Assembly (NCBI GenBank): GCA_020881915.1
Contig: JAJFPB010000001.1
Coordinates: 6,200,001 to 6,264,000 of the forward strand
Direction: 5' to 3'
DNA from: Paramyrothecium sp. XJ0827
Taxonomy: Eukaryota > Ascomycota > Sordariomycetes > Hypocreales > Stachybotryaceae
Length of the DNA: 64,000 bases
Below, piece after piece: positions 1-11,192 of this stretch. The stretch's first letter is position 1, and each line of letters begins with the position of its first letter. Below the pieces are notes generated by a model. The model searched no databases, was not told the DNA's origin, and saw only the letters and a program-made list of their open reading frames with translations. The translations under genes and the position numbers were made by a program.

Positions 1-613
1 CCTGGTAAATTGCTGTGAAGGAGGTTGCATTTGCCGTCCGGCCATTAGAGGTGCCGGTGCTACGGCCTGACGGGGGTCAACTCTCCTCGCTGGCGTATGA
101 CTCGTCTGCGCAAGCCTAGGAGCCTGCTTCGCCTCGGCTATCTCGCGGTTGACCTTGTCCAACTTTCGCAGTGCCCCTTGCTCACCGGCTCGAGATTCCG
201 CGAGTGTGTTCTCGAGCTTGTTTTGCAGGTGCCGAATCTCTTGCAGCCGTTCCCTTCCCCGCTGCGTTTGTTTCTGAACTTCGGCTATCGCCTGCTGCGC
301 GGCGGCTGCAACTGCCTGAGCATGGTTTGCCTGCTGGGGGATTCTGGATTCCAGCCCGCGGGCCAGCCCTTGGTCATACGTGCGCATTTGCTTGTTGGCG
401 TGGCTTTCCAGTTGCGCTATCTGGCTGCTGAGTTGCCGATGATGCTGGTTGAGCTGAGCCAGCTCATTTTCCGTAGTTTTGGTGGATTTGACGAAACTAT
501 CAAGAACGGCTATGATCTCTTTCTTGCGAGCCTCGAGGACCCCGAGTGGGCTGAAAAGGTCAGTGACGTGAGTATATATGGGCAGGACCCTACACTTACT
601 CCTTGGTGGCCAT
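1..613 (-). CDS. Coiled-coil protein, N-terminal part (runs off left edge)
   Basis: I do not recognise the family. The start at 613 gives a 14-nt first exon (613-600), then an intron (599-551; GTAAGT donor, TTTTCAG acceptor), then an exon open from 550 to the window edge. The splice joins MATKDP to LGVLEARKKEI in frame. The visible ~188 residues are very rich in Gln, Ala, Glu and Lys, with heptad-like spacing through residues ~10-135, so a long coiled coil is likely. After that comes a Pro/Gln-rich segment (~150-188), and the rest lies outside the window. No signal peptide or membrane segment is visible. It is divergent from the HET gene at 1314. The minus frame is clearly the coding one: an overlapping plus-strand open frame of 173 codons is only its complement. 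The coding call is good; the function is unknown. Confidence 0.7.
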
Positions 614-1313
614 GGTGATTAATATCGTCTAGTAATGTCGCTTTTTTGTTGGGCGTGGCCAGTCAAAAGTGAATCAGGGAGTTTGAGAGTATGCCAAACT
701 CCAGTAACGATATATAAAAATGCGATGTGCCCATCAATGTGGGAGAGTGAGCGTGGCCTTTAAGAGGTTCCTTGCGCTCCTAGAAGTGATGCCAATCGCC
801 GGAAACAACATGGCGCAGGCCTGTCATCTGCATATAGGCAATCGCTTTGGAGCCTTCGCCAAAATGAGGAGTGTGATCCTTGTTACGTCTCGAGCTCCTG
901 TCAGTGTTTGTTCGTCCGAGTCGCTTACATGAAGGATCACTCTCGTCCTCATCCAGTAAGGTAAGCAACTGGGTGATTGAGAAAGCATGGGGCGCCAAGA
1001 TCAGTTGGCCTATAAGGTTGAACATGGTGCTCAAGGATGTTCAGCTGGGTCAGTTCCTAATGCGGCCCGCAGCAGGGCCTGCAATCAGGCGACCTATAAG
1101 GTCGACAGCATTCGCTTGTGCTTGTTCAGCCATTCTGGATCCTGATGCACAGGCACAAGGGCTCCTTGTCATGGCCTAGACCGCAGAACCTGCAAAGTGG
1201 TACAATTTGCAGAGCCTCAATGCAAGGGCTCACTCACTGTTCAATACTCACCAACAGGTGCGACCTTGTCCTCAGCAGAACTTCCCAGTATTGTTTTTGT
1301 CTTGTCATTCGTA
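614..1313. other. Divergent intergenic region
   Basis: This is the shared upstream region of the minus-strand coiled-coil gene and the plus-strand HET gene. Short open frames occur on both strands but have no motif, splice logic or amino-acid bias. A 13-bp perfect palindrome, GACCTATAAGGTC, lies near 1090, with a partial copy (CCTATAAGGT) about 80 bp upstream. Nothing else is recognised. Confidence 0.5.
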
Positions 1314-3877
1314 ATGGAGCATCTGCCACATTCTCCTCATGATGCTTCAAACGTGCTTCAATTTCCATTGATATATTATCGGGAAGTCGAACCAAACATT
1401 CATGGTTTCCCTAGCTCTACCAAGTGTGCGGAATGTGGCAATCGAAGTCATAGTCATGAGGAATGGACTGCCAATTTTGCTAAACATGCGGACTATTTCC
1501 AGGCTACGTATTTCTTCGGTTTCCTCAGCTCTTTCTCCAATGTCTTTGGAGTGCCGTTTCTCAAGGATGACTTCGTCCGGGAAGACGCATCAGGCCAGAG
1601 ACTCATCACGACCAGGAACCTGGGCCGATACATCTGGTACTGGGCCGCGTCGGAGGCCCATGCAGGTCTTGATCGTGTGTCGGCGCTGCGACGCAAGGAG
1701 AGATTGAACCTCCTGGTGGCGCAACAGCTGTCGGGAGTCTGTTATCTGATTGCGCGGGAATCGGAATTGCGAGTTCAACAAGGTCATCCACTCCTGATCC
1801 TGTTCAGCGTTATTGGAAGGACTCTGGACGTAGTAAAATATCACCTCTTCGGAGTTCAGCCGTCGCGATGGGAGGTCCCAAACGCCTTGACCACTCGGGT
1901 TGTGAATGCTGGATGGTGTCCTGGCGAGGTTCAGACATTGTCAGTTGCTCACCTCAGCACACCATCACTATATCTTTTGTCTCTTCGGCCAAAAAGGCCA
2001 GATGGCAAGGACCATGGTAGATGCGTCGGTTCTAGCTGCGTCGCGTATCAGCTGGATGAGAAGACCTATCAAACGTCCCATGTTCGCGAAGGCTGTTGCT
2101 GCACTCATCGTGACCAAGGTGACATCGGGACTCAAGTTGAGAGGATTCTCCGGCAGGGTGGAATACCTGCGTGTGTCGTTAATGTGAATCGGGATGGCGA
2201 TGCATCCGAGATAGAAAGTATTGGGGATGGATTCATGCCAGACTTTCGAGTAGACATAGTAGATACCTCGACCATTCCTGTGAGTATTCTGAGTCTCGGA
2301 TTCATCCTAATACAGTATAGCACATGCAGCCTCGATCAGTTGATGACTGACCAGTTTCTTGAACCAAGGCATATGTCGCAATATCGCATGTATGGTCCGA
2401 TGGGATGGGAAATACCCTCGGCAACACACTCCCATGTTGCCTCTGGCTTGAACTGCAAAGTAGGGTGCAGAGACTTTACCCAGAACAATCTGAGCCCATG
2501 CCTTTCTGGATCGACACCGTGTGCATACCTCGCCAAAGGGATCTGCGGGATGTAGGAATTCGGGGCCTGACGCGGGTGTACAGAGACGCTCAAAAGGTGC
2601 TGGTCATTGACAAGTCGGTCCAATGCCTCTCTGCTCAATCATCAACCCCATTCGAACTTCTGTTTGCGGTGGGGATTAGTCCGTGGATTAGAAGACTGTG
2701 GACGTTTCAGGAGGCTTGCCTGGCAAAACAGCTTTACTTCGATTTCGAGGACGTGCCTCGCAATGGGCATGATCTAGTTACCCAATGCGTTGCGGAAGAC
2801 CATTTGTTGAGACCAGACACAAAGCACATATTGAACGGGATGGGTACCGAAAATACTCATAGCGAACACCGTCGCTTCACTTCCAACCTCTCGCGGGCTC
2901 TCGCAATAAATGGATGGGATCTCAAAGTTGACACGTCGCATTCGTTCACATACTACACTGAGCTCGACGCCAGCTTTCCAGACGCTGCGGACTATCAGCT
3001 CTATGACTGGATGAACCAATGGATCGACGCTGACCCAGTGCTTGTTGACCTCGTGGGGCCGGTGGCTAATATCGGGCTCTTGGGAACGGCCAGCCGCCCG
3101 AGCCAGGTGGCCATAGATCCATACATCCGCGTTGATACAAGACTGAACGCCGAGATGAGCGTACCGAAAATCCGCTGCGCCGCTGTACTCACGGGACTGC
3201 AAGGCCGCACCACGAGCAGACGTGACGATGAAGCTATCTGCGTTGCGACCTTAATGTGGCTAGACCCTCTACCCATCGTGAAAGCTTCCGGCCCAAACGA
3301 GCGGATGAAGGTTCTGTTGCAGACCATGAAGGTCATACCTAGCCGGATCATTTTCAACTGCTACCCGCGGATGGATGAAGCTGGCTTTCGTTGGGCCCCG
3401 AAGAGCTTCTTGAACATGGGCCACTACCTCGACCTGGGCCGGTCGACTACCGCCCGCCTTAGCGATCTAGGTCTCTTGATGAGATCACCAGGCATGCTTC
3501 TCACTATCAAATCGACGCCGCTGGAGTGGGGTGCCTCGTTAGTCGTGTCGTGCGGGAGGGTGCTTTTGGGACTAACAGCCTGGCTCGCGAACGACATGGC
3601 TGCGCAAACTAGATTCAACCCGTGGTCTGCGCACTCGCCGACGGCGTCGAGCCGTTTGATGGTGATCCTTTCTCGTCTCCCTGAGGAATTTTTCCGCCCT
3701 GAGAGAGCAGCCTTGGTATCGTTAGTCGAGAACGATGAAAGCGAGGACGTCCTCGTCGTGGAATACGTGGCCTTCATCGAGATTCAAATGACTGCAGAGC
3801 GTAACGCGGATCATGGAAAGCCTTTTCATGCTTGGGGTGAGTCATTGCCACCGAAGCAGAAGTGGTGTATAAGATGA
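1314..3877 (+). CDS. HET domain (heterokaryon incompatibility) protein
   Basis: Predicted 824-aa HET-family protein. The family acts in fungal non-self recognition and can trigger cell death after hyphal fusion. Two exons (1314-2279 and 2369-3877) flank an 88-bp intron with a GTGAGT donor, a TGACTGA branch site and an AAG acceptor; this joint restores the HET hallmark AYVAISHVWSDG at residues ~323-334. Further hallmarks follow: FWIDTVCIP, RVYRDAQKVLVID and RRLWTFQEA. A long N-terminal region (~320 aa) precedes the HET core, with a Cys-rich stretch (SSCVAYQ, EGCCCTH) like that of the large HET subfamily. I chose M1314 (MEHLPHSP) over an upstream in-frame Met at 1197, because residues before it look non-coding. 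A C-terminal intron with a donor near 3838 cannot be excluded. No NACHT, WD40 or ankyrin partner domain is seen, so self/non-self specificity cannot be inferred. Confidence 0.8.
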
Positions 3878-4593
3878 GTCGGGTGCACTCCGACAGTTCT
3901 CTTGACCGCGACCAACGTCCTCTCTGGCATCCGAACAAGAAGCAGCACAGGGCGCATTCTTGAGTCCACTTCTGGTGGTCGTAGATTGCTTGCAACGACA
4001 CCAGTCTCCGACATGTCGTTCCGCCTCCAAAACGGGATTTGTGAACCCAAATGAAATCCGCAGTCGTATAAGTTTGAACAACTGAATTGGTTTAGTTGAA
4101 GAATGAGTCTTGGTATCGGTTTCCTCAAGGACAATGAATCCAGGCCTTAACCGTCATGTCCGGACTGAGGCCAACCGTGATGCAGGGTGCTGTTTGTCAT
4201 TTATCTGCTGGCGGTGCGGGTAGCCACATACAGATGCATTCACTCTCCCACTCGACCAGATTCATGTCCGGTAAGACAGTAGCACTGCTCAAATGAGGGT
4301 TGGACTACCAGCAGAATTTCGCAGCCATGATACGGCAAACACCCTGTGATTGTCTGCTCACCGGGCCTTTGTCGCTGCTATTGATGGACGGCGTCACTGC
4401 GCTGTTGTGTCCAAGAGATGTGAGTTACGATGCGACCATACCTCAATCATGGGTACATCCATGGTATATAGACTACAAACCGGCCACATTACAGAGGACT
4501 TTGCTGCGCATGTTTTGCTTGTTGACCTTGACTATTGATTTGAGGACGCATTCAGTATTTTTGCATTCAGCTCTACAGCCAATCCCGACAAAC
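3878..4593. other. Intergenic region between HET gene and tandem trio
   Basis: Terminator of the HET gene and promoter of the first trio member. The reading frame of the next gene is open back to 4300, so its protein could be up to 98 residues longer at the N terminus. Those residues lack the composition of the downstream protein, and the Met at 4594 matches the starts of the two paralogues. No other feature is recognised. Confidence 0.4.
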
Positions 4594-5524
4594 ATGTCCG
4601 ACCTACTGCCGGTCGACGATACTCCACGCCAATCATTCGGCAAATGGCTCAATGAGTTGGAAGAACTCTTGTGTGACCGCGTCCTCGGCGTCGGGCCCGT
4701 AGCATTTTGCCTCGAGTTGACAACCATGGCCAACGTGGTCCTCGACGGCGACGCGCAGTACTGGAGCGCGCAGTCCTTTATCTGGGACTTGCTGAGTGTC
4801 TACCATCTTGGAGGTGAGCCCTGAAAGAACCATGCTGCCTGTGTCGGCCATCGCTGACCTTTTCATGCTCGGTAGGACTAATCGAGTCTGCCCCAACTTA
4901 CCCTCGCCCAAGCGATGAGCTGCTTCCGAAGCTGCCGCGGGAGATTCTGTCGTCGTTTGGGAACATGCGGGAAACGACCCAAGACAACCCCTGGGCTCTT
5001 TGTGCCAAATCTGCAGAGAAAGTCTACGACACAATTCGATTTGCCGCGGGCCTTCCCCAGCTATCGTTCCTGGACATACTCGAAGCACATGGAGTCTGTC
5101 AGGGTCCCGTGATCCAGAGAAAATGTAAGACAAAGCACCCTAGAAGTTTCTTAGGAGGCTGACGGATCAATAAGGCTGCGCAGGGTGCACTGAGTTCACT
5201 GGCCGTGTCCACGACACAATGGCTTACACTGGAGTGATCCGAGCCGCTGAGAGCCAGGCTGTGGACGATGATGAACCACCAGATCGTTATTATCCTCAAG
5301 GCGATTCCAGCAGTGAAAGGCACAGGAGAGGGAGGCACAAGAAGTCGTCTTCGTCGCGGGTACAAAGCTTGGATCAGTTAAGACAAGACATTCTCCAGAA
5401 CGCACTCGACGAATGCGAGCGTCGGCGCGAGGACCTACTCAAGAGAAACTGGGAGCTGGCCGAGAGGGTTGCGTATCTACAGCAGAAGCTGAACGATAGG
5501 CATGAGGACTATCAATGGAACTAA
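4594..5524 (+). CDS. Unknown protein, tandem family member 1
   Basis: Predicted 269 aa in three exons (4594-4813, 4876-5124, 5184-5524). The introns have GTGAGC/TAG and GTAAGA/CAG ends; both joins keep one open frame, and total length is a multiple of three. Residues ~1-73 (MSDLLPVDD...) form a likely helical N-terminal module. After the first intron comes a segment with PWALCAKSAEKVYDTIRFAAG, which lines up with the W-x(n)-AENLYR / ADNLYR block of the two downstream genes. The C terminus is hydrophilic (Arg/Ser/His-rich), then a short coiled coil (residues ~225-262). The first intron sits at nearly the same residue and in the same phase (1) as in genes 5941 and 7484, which supports common descent even though sequence identity is low. 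No known domain or signal peptide is seen. Function unknown. Confidence 0.65.
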
Positions 5525-5940
5525 GGGATATGAGATGCGAGTCGGGTTGGGTTGGTCGTCCAATGGGGCGCGCGGAGAGAGGGCGAGCTGGTCGATCCGA
5601 CTGACTACCTTAGAGACAGAACGAACACAATCTCTGCCAAGTGGCTGCGAGATTTTCTAAGGCTGCCAGGTGTAACGCAGGCCTATAGTTTACTTGCATA
5701 AGAAAGTCTTGCTATTTTTGCCCTTCTCTTCATTGCGTGCCCGACTTCGCACATTCTGCGGGCCGCGGCAGTTAACAGCTCCACCAGCCGTCTAAGTTCC
5801 TCTGCGCCCTCTACTTCAGCTGCGAATTCTCTAGGCTCACCTTGCATCTGGCATATGCACTTCTATCCAGCATCTTTGTTTCTAACACCGTGGCAGACTC
5901 GTCCCAGGAGATCGCGAGGGACTGTTCCTTGCTCGCTGCC
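5525..5940. other. Intergenic region inside the tandem trio
   Basis: About 416 bp between trio members 1 and 2. The frame of member 2 is open upstream to 5842. I placed its start at Met 5941 (MADTLVIAR) because the resulting first exon (241 nt) then matches the neighbours in length and intron phase. Nothing else is recognised. Confidence 0.4.
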
Positions 5941-6936
5941 ATGGCTGACACCCTAGTCATTGCTCGAGTCGCGTTCACCAAAGCCCAACCGTCACACCTT
6001 GCGCAACTGGAAAACCTGCTTTGCGTGCTTCACGCCCATGGCACTCGCTTCCAGGATCATCTGGTCAGAAAAGCCATTCGCGATGTTTGGTCGCACCACA
6101 TGACAGTTTTCGAGAGTCAGTGTGGGAAGAGTTGTGCTTTGAGCACCATAATACAAATAATCTACAAACACTTCTGCGAAGGTATGTATAAGGCACTGGA
6201 GTGCTAATGCCATTAAGGCTCTTCTCCCACTGCTGTAGCTATCAGATCTTGAAGTGAAGTACGCTGACCTCAAGTAGTTCGACACCCTGGGATGGAGCTT
6301 CTGACTGATCAGAATCCCGATGTCAGGCTAAGCAGCCAGATCCTTCTGAAAATCGGATCCTTTGACGAACCTGAAACTGCTTGGATCGATCTCTACAAGC
6401 CAGACCAACCTGCCGAGAACCTCTACCGCGTCGCTCTTTAGAAACATGGCCAGCAGTGGAAGGGCAAGACCGTTGCTGCGCTCTACAAGGAACGGAGTAT
6501 CCAGATTCGGAACACAGATCTGCCGGAGGTTAGGGAAATGGCGCCGAATATCTTGCAGCCACCAGGCATAGCAGTTGAGGGCCATTTCCCGGGGTCTGCG
6601 GCCACCCAGTCCGTGCCACGGAGAAGTACAGGCGAGACTCCGACGACAAACACCGAGCTAGAGAGGCTCTCCTCGCGTCTTACAGAGCACGAAAGAAACC
6701 TTTGCCAACTGAAGGCCGATTTCGAGAAGGCGGTGGCCGATCTAAAGAAGCAATCAAACCAGCTCCTGGCAGAGAAAGGTGACCGAGAGAGAGCAAAGGC
6801 CGATCCTCAAGTCGAGAGAACTCTGCCTGCGAAGAGGAGATTTTCGACGACCAAGGAGTATGAGAGCCAAATTAGAAACAAAAAGAGTCGCCCAGATGAG
6901 ACACGGAGGGTCAAACAGGAGGATGAGGGACGTTGA
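5941..6936 (+). pseudogene. Tandem family member 2, interrupted by an in-frame stop
   Basis: Second of three tandem paralogues. Exon 1 (5941-6181) encodes ~80 residues and ends in phase 1 at a GTATGT donor. The best-fitting acceptor is the TAG at 6275-6277; a nearer acceptor after CTGCTGTAG near 6238 runs straight into TGA. Exon 2 reads through a block with PAENLYRVAL, then meets TAG at 6439-6441, and continues open in the same frame to 6936 with a Lys/Glu-rich coiled coil and a basic tail. Aligned without gaps to the gene at 7484 (PADNLYRLICYKAG), the stop falls on a Tyr codon, so a single base change explains it. If translated it would give ~133 aa lacking the coiled coil. Inactivation, stop readthrough or a sequence error are all possible; I favour a recent nonsense mutation. 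Confidence 0.6.
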
Positions 6937-7483
6937 AGCCTACTGGATACCCTCTTGCCAGAAACTATGCGTGACCGGTAGGAAGGAAAACAAGAAGTGT
7001 GTTCCGAGAGCACGAGGAATGCTGTCGACGAGCAGAGAGGAGCCCCGGGAAACGCATGTTGATCTCACATACATGAACGGCTGAAATTGAGATTTTTACG
7101 TTTAGATACGAGCTACTGTTAGGACATTCATTTCACTTGTTTCATAAAGATTTACTTCGTAAAGCATATTAAGTGGCATGACCTCCCATAATACCTGACA
7201 CAGCCCTTTTTAGTATTGGCAGGACTTATCACCGGAGTGAATTGTTCTGCGCAACCGTTGCCGGCTGTCTCGTTGCCTCTTCCCATCCTCAAAGTTACGC
7301 CTTGTTCGTTTCCTCTGCAGCTCAGCTTCCAGTTTTGAACATTTTCATACACAGCTACGCACAACAGCACCATTCCTGGATCGAAACATCTTCCTTCCTG
7401 ACAGAAATTCTTGTTTTTTCTTTGAACTCGGAGATCTGAGATGTGAGAGCACCGCCAAAGTTGACTTTCATCCCGCGCTCCCA
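6937..7483. other. Intergenic region inside the tandem trio
   Basis: About 550 bp between members 2 and 3. It contains pyrimidine-rich stretches just upstream of 7484, as in many fungal promoters. The short open frames here have no supporting features. Confidence 0.4.
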
Positions 7484-8783
7484 ATGGCCAGCTCCACCAT
7501 CATCGCTCCGATGGAGCTACCATCTGGCGACAAGAGGAGCATCCTTCTTCTATGCTTCCGCAACATGATGTGCTCACTCTACTCAAGAGATGCTGCCGGT
7601 ATCGATCAAATCATCAGTGATTTACTCAAGAAACAGCTTAGGATCCATCCGGAAAGTGCATGTAAATTTTATCAGCTCTCCGGAGCTCTTGGCCACGCGC
7701 TGAGTATATGTAAGTTTCATTGGCCTCCGACTCAACATTGCGAGTGTTTGTGGCCAGGCTCATAAAAATCTAGCCATGATTCCTTCTTCGCCTTTAATCG
7801 ACGACCCCCTATATAGCGTCTTGTTCATCACAGTAGAAGAGCTTGACGTAATCCTTTCAGAGGAAGAGCAAGAGGAGTCATGGCACCGAGCTTCACGTCC
7901 AGCGGACAACCTTTACCGTCTCATTTGCTACAAGGCAGGGGAGGAGGACAAAAATGGGACTGTGGCCGAGCTTCATAATCGGCGGCTACAGCAATGCCCG
8001 ATCTTAACTCATGCCGAGAGCTCCGACGAGAGACTGCCAAGCCGAAAGAAAGTTCGAAAGAGATTGGCGCAAGAATCGGTAGACGCTTTTGACACAGAGA
8101 TCGATCCTCCTGTGATATATTTGAATCCCAGCTCAACTCACCGGTCTTCGCCAATCATGGAGCCCCCGGCGGCAAGCCCTGACCTCAGTGCCCTGCATGC
8201 CCCTACACACACTACAGAAAGCTTTGCTGCTTCCCTAAGCAGAGCCAAACAAAATGTCAGGGATCTGGAACAACTCAAACATGACGAACAAAGCCTCATG
8301 AGGTTCCAGGCTACATTGAACTCCAAGAAGAGCCAGATCGATATTGATCGTGACGATATCAAGACCAGACAAGAGGCGCTTCGAGAGAAGGCTGCGATAC
8401 TCGATCAGAGGGAAGCAAAGCTTGTTGCTGACGAAGGAGACGTTAGAAGAAGCAGGCGCACAGAGGACGAAAGACGCCGCGAGAATGACCAAGCCAACTC
8501 CCTATTAGCTTTACGGCTGAAGGAAGTCGAAAACCTAGAAGAAGCCATTCGTCAAAAAGATGTCCATGTTGCAGAGAAGGTCAAGCAGCAAGGACAAAAA
8601 GAGATCCGGCTTGCAGGTCGAGACCAAAGCCTACGGGAAAGAGAGTCGAGGCTTGAGGGGGAGAAATTGGAGTTTGAGACAAAGAAGGTCCGATGGGAGA
8701 AGGAGAGGAGGACTGTCCAGATCATTGCGGGAAATGCGGTGGAGGTTTTGAAGGAGCTCGCTGCCACTAGCAGCGACATTTGA
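7484..8783 (+). CDS. Coiled-coil protein, tandem family member 3
   Basis: Predicted 411 aa, two exons (7484-7709 and 7774-8783). The intron has a GTAAGT donor in phase 1 and a CTAG acceptor; the nearer CCAG acceptor would give an immediate stop. The N-terminal ~75 residues are Leu/Ile-rich and probably helical. The shared block follows (EESWHRASRPADNLYRLICY), then a Ser/Pro linker with a basic patch (SRKKVRKR, a possible nuclear signal). From about residue 205 to 395 there is a long uninterrupted Glu/Arg/Gln/Lys-rich coiled coil. It is the longest and only plainly intact two-exon member of the trio. No enzymatic motif is visible. Coiled coils of this type usually mean oligomerisation or scaffolding; the specific role is unknown. 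Confidence 0.75.
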
Positions 8784-10327
8784 ACGGGGAGTGAGACGAA
8801 AGGCTGTCGTAGCATGGTTCACGACTGCGAGCAGACTCTTGGACCTATCTAAGGTGCTCAGGAAGTAAGCGAACTTCACTGTTCGCGTCGCCCGTCAGCG
8901 ATAAACTAAAATTTCCAGCACCAGGCTCATAATGGAAACATTCCCAACGAATATCGTTCCTTGTCATCCTCTTTCAGTTGGCGGGCAAACGCCAGCTCGC
9001 GAGCGTCATCTTCCTGCCGGCATCGTCTGTCATCGACTCCGAAGCTCGATGTAGAGCGGGCAGGAAAGGATTAGTCGGAGTGCAATCCACGTTTCCTTTA
9101 AGCCTTTTCTGCCATCTTGACCTTCTGCGATTTTTCTTGAGATTCCAGAATTCGGCCACGCACACGTGTTGGACGGCGGCAAGAAGTTGGCAAAAAAACC
9201 CGGACCGCGAAATCACAGGTAGAATAGGTCATAAGTATTAGCTTTTATTACAAATAAATCTCTATGAGTTACCTAAGATAAATGTTTAAAAAGTCTTGGA
9301 AATAAATATTAATTTAAATTGAAAACTATTATATATTTGTTTATTTTTGTTTTAATCCTACAAGGTACTCTCAGTAATAGACCGTTTTGCAGTTCGGGTA
9401 TTTTACTTGCCACTTGGGCGGGATGCATGTGTGTACACGTAGTTCTGACTGTAGAAAAGACGAGAAGTAGACCAAATCGATTTTGACTCAGGCTGTTAGA
9501 GATTCACAATGCACTTGCTTGATAATGGACTGCCAAGAGTCGTCGACCGCAAATCTCATACAAAAACGCCGAGTCGTCTCCGTTATGATGGCACAAATGT
9601 CATGCCGCAGGTGATCCCACCGAGGATGCTCGCCCTGTCACTGGAAAATCGACGCTAGGAAACATGCTTAAATGGAGCACTGCCGCCGACGTGGAACCGG
9701 AGGTTTGCAACCAGGCCGCTGAGGGTGGGATGCAGGCGTCATGGCCCCACGCAAAACCGCAAACAACTGGGTCCCTTAGGGGTCCAAATTGCGCGTCCGA
9801 GCTTGTTCGTGCTGGGTACGGGGAATCCTGTCGACAACGAGAATGCACAAACGCGTGGGCGACGGCACGTCTAGAGAGATGGTGATTCGAGCCGGAAACA
9901 CATCCGCCATTCACTGTCCCTGTGGCTATTCCACGACGGGTAGTGACAGCCAAAGCAAATCGCCACGGAGCGGGCAGCAATGAACGCAGCGCGGCGAACA
10001 TGTGCGAATCATCAAGGCAAAGGCTAAAAGCGTCGCCAAGACTGTCAGGGCAGCGTGGGCCCAACCGCCGGATCCGCTATGACGATGATGAGGTAACTGC
10101 TGGGGTAGGCTTCATGAGCTGGTCTCCATGCACCGCCCAATCTTGGCGGACGAAATCGACGTCGACTCGCAGCAGATAACCTTGTTTCAGTGTGGCCAAG
10201 TGGTTGACGTCGACATCGAGCTTGCGAGTACATAAAGGCTTCTCCGGGGACGCAGATGGAACTGTTCTTCACCACATCAACAAACACTTGATACCCACAA
10301 CAATCTCACAACACCACATTCTTCACA
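8784..10327. other. Long intergenic region
   Basis: About 1.5 kb. It holds an AT-rich patch (9241-9356) and GC-normal sequence on either side. An open frame of 154 codons on the minus strand (10064-9600) has no motif or plausible composition, and I do not call it. The final ~70 bp before 10328 is CA-rich and T-poor, like a fungal 5' leader. A CATAAAG sequence near 10231 could act as a TATA-type element. Confidence 0.45.
9241..9356. other. AT-rich island
   Basis: About 115 bp with very few G or C bases, dominated by TTTA/AAAT/TATT words, abruptly bounded by sequence of normal composition. It lies between the tandem trio and the stress-protein gene. It could be a relic of repeat-induced-point-mutated DNA or simply an AT-rich spacer; no element ends are visible. 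Confidence 0.5.
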
Positions 10328-11192
10328 ATGGCCAATCTCTTTAACAAGGACTCCCACGGCATGGTCGGCGGCGCAAACACCATGTCTGGTAGCAGCAACA
10401 CATACCCTAACGAAGCTCCTCGCCAGCAGGGCGGTCTGGAGAACTTGACCGGAAGCACAACTTCCAACCGAGCCAAGTAAGTTCAATTGGTCTACGCCGC
10501 CATGTTATCGACAATACTAACCTTACTGTAGCAACAACTTGGCTGGCGAGAACCTCACTGGCGGCTTTAACGCCTCCAACACACAGAACAACGGCTTCGA
10601 CAGCCGGCAATCGCGGAACGGTGGCATGCACGCCGGCCACGGCCTCAACATCACTGGCGAGAACGCGTCGAGCAACGTTGCCGCTGGCGGCCAGCAGGTG
10701 CGGTCCGACGAGCTCAGGAACCAGAATACCGTCACGGGCAACACTGGGGGCTACTCGGGCCGGACTGGCAACCTGAGCAGCACTGGGGAAAATCTGGCCA
10801 GTGACCGCAGGAGCGGCAGCATTGAGGACAACCGGGTCGGCCCCGACATGATCACCATGGCCGGCGGTCCCCCACCGAGTGAAAACAGCCACACCCACGG
10901 CAGCATTGGCGGCTCCGGCATGGCTGGGGCTGGTACTCAGCAACCGCGCATCGGCAGCGTCGGCGGCGTCAAGACCACCACCGCGAGCGGCCGACAGACG
11001 CTCCACGGCAACCTCGACCCGCGCGACGCTCCCACCAACAGCATCGACGTCGGTCCCCCGGATGTTACGCAGCACCCTCCGTCCACCTTCATGCAGCACT
11101 CGGGCGAGCCGCGGATTGAGCACGACTACCCGGAGGACAGCACGGTGAGGCGGCATTCCGTCAGCCACCAGGAGAAGCACATCCTGGGTTGA
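10328..11192 (+). CDS. Disordered Gly/Asn/Ser-rich hydrophilic protein with GEN repeats
   Basis: Predicted 269 aa, two exons (10328-10476, 10532-11192). The 55-bp intron has a GTAAGT donor, ACTAAC branch site and TAG acceptor. The protein is almost free of hydrophobic stretches and has almost no Cys or Trp, so it should be intrinsically disordered. A short motif recurs: LTGST, LAGENLTGG, ITGENASS, STGENLAS, at roughly residues 40-160. There is no signal peptide. The composition resembles hydrophilins and LEA-like stress proteins of filamentous fungi, but I cannot assign a named family. Strong use of C-ending codons suggests high expression. The likely location is cytosolic. The role in desiccation or stress tolerance is inference from composition only. 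Confidence 0.8.

Noticed and set aside
97..618. 173-codon plus-strand frame
   Set aside because: It is complementary to the minus-strand coiled-coil gene, whose splice signals, coiled-coil composition and start are all consistent; the plus-strand translation has no motif.
9600..10064. 154-codon minus-strand frame
   Set aside because: Arg/Cys/Ser-rich with no recognised domain or splice evidence.
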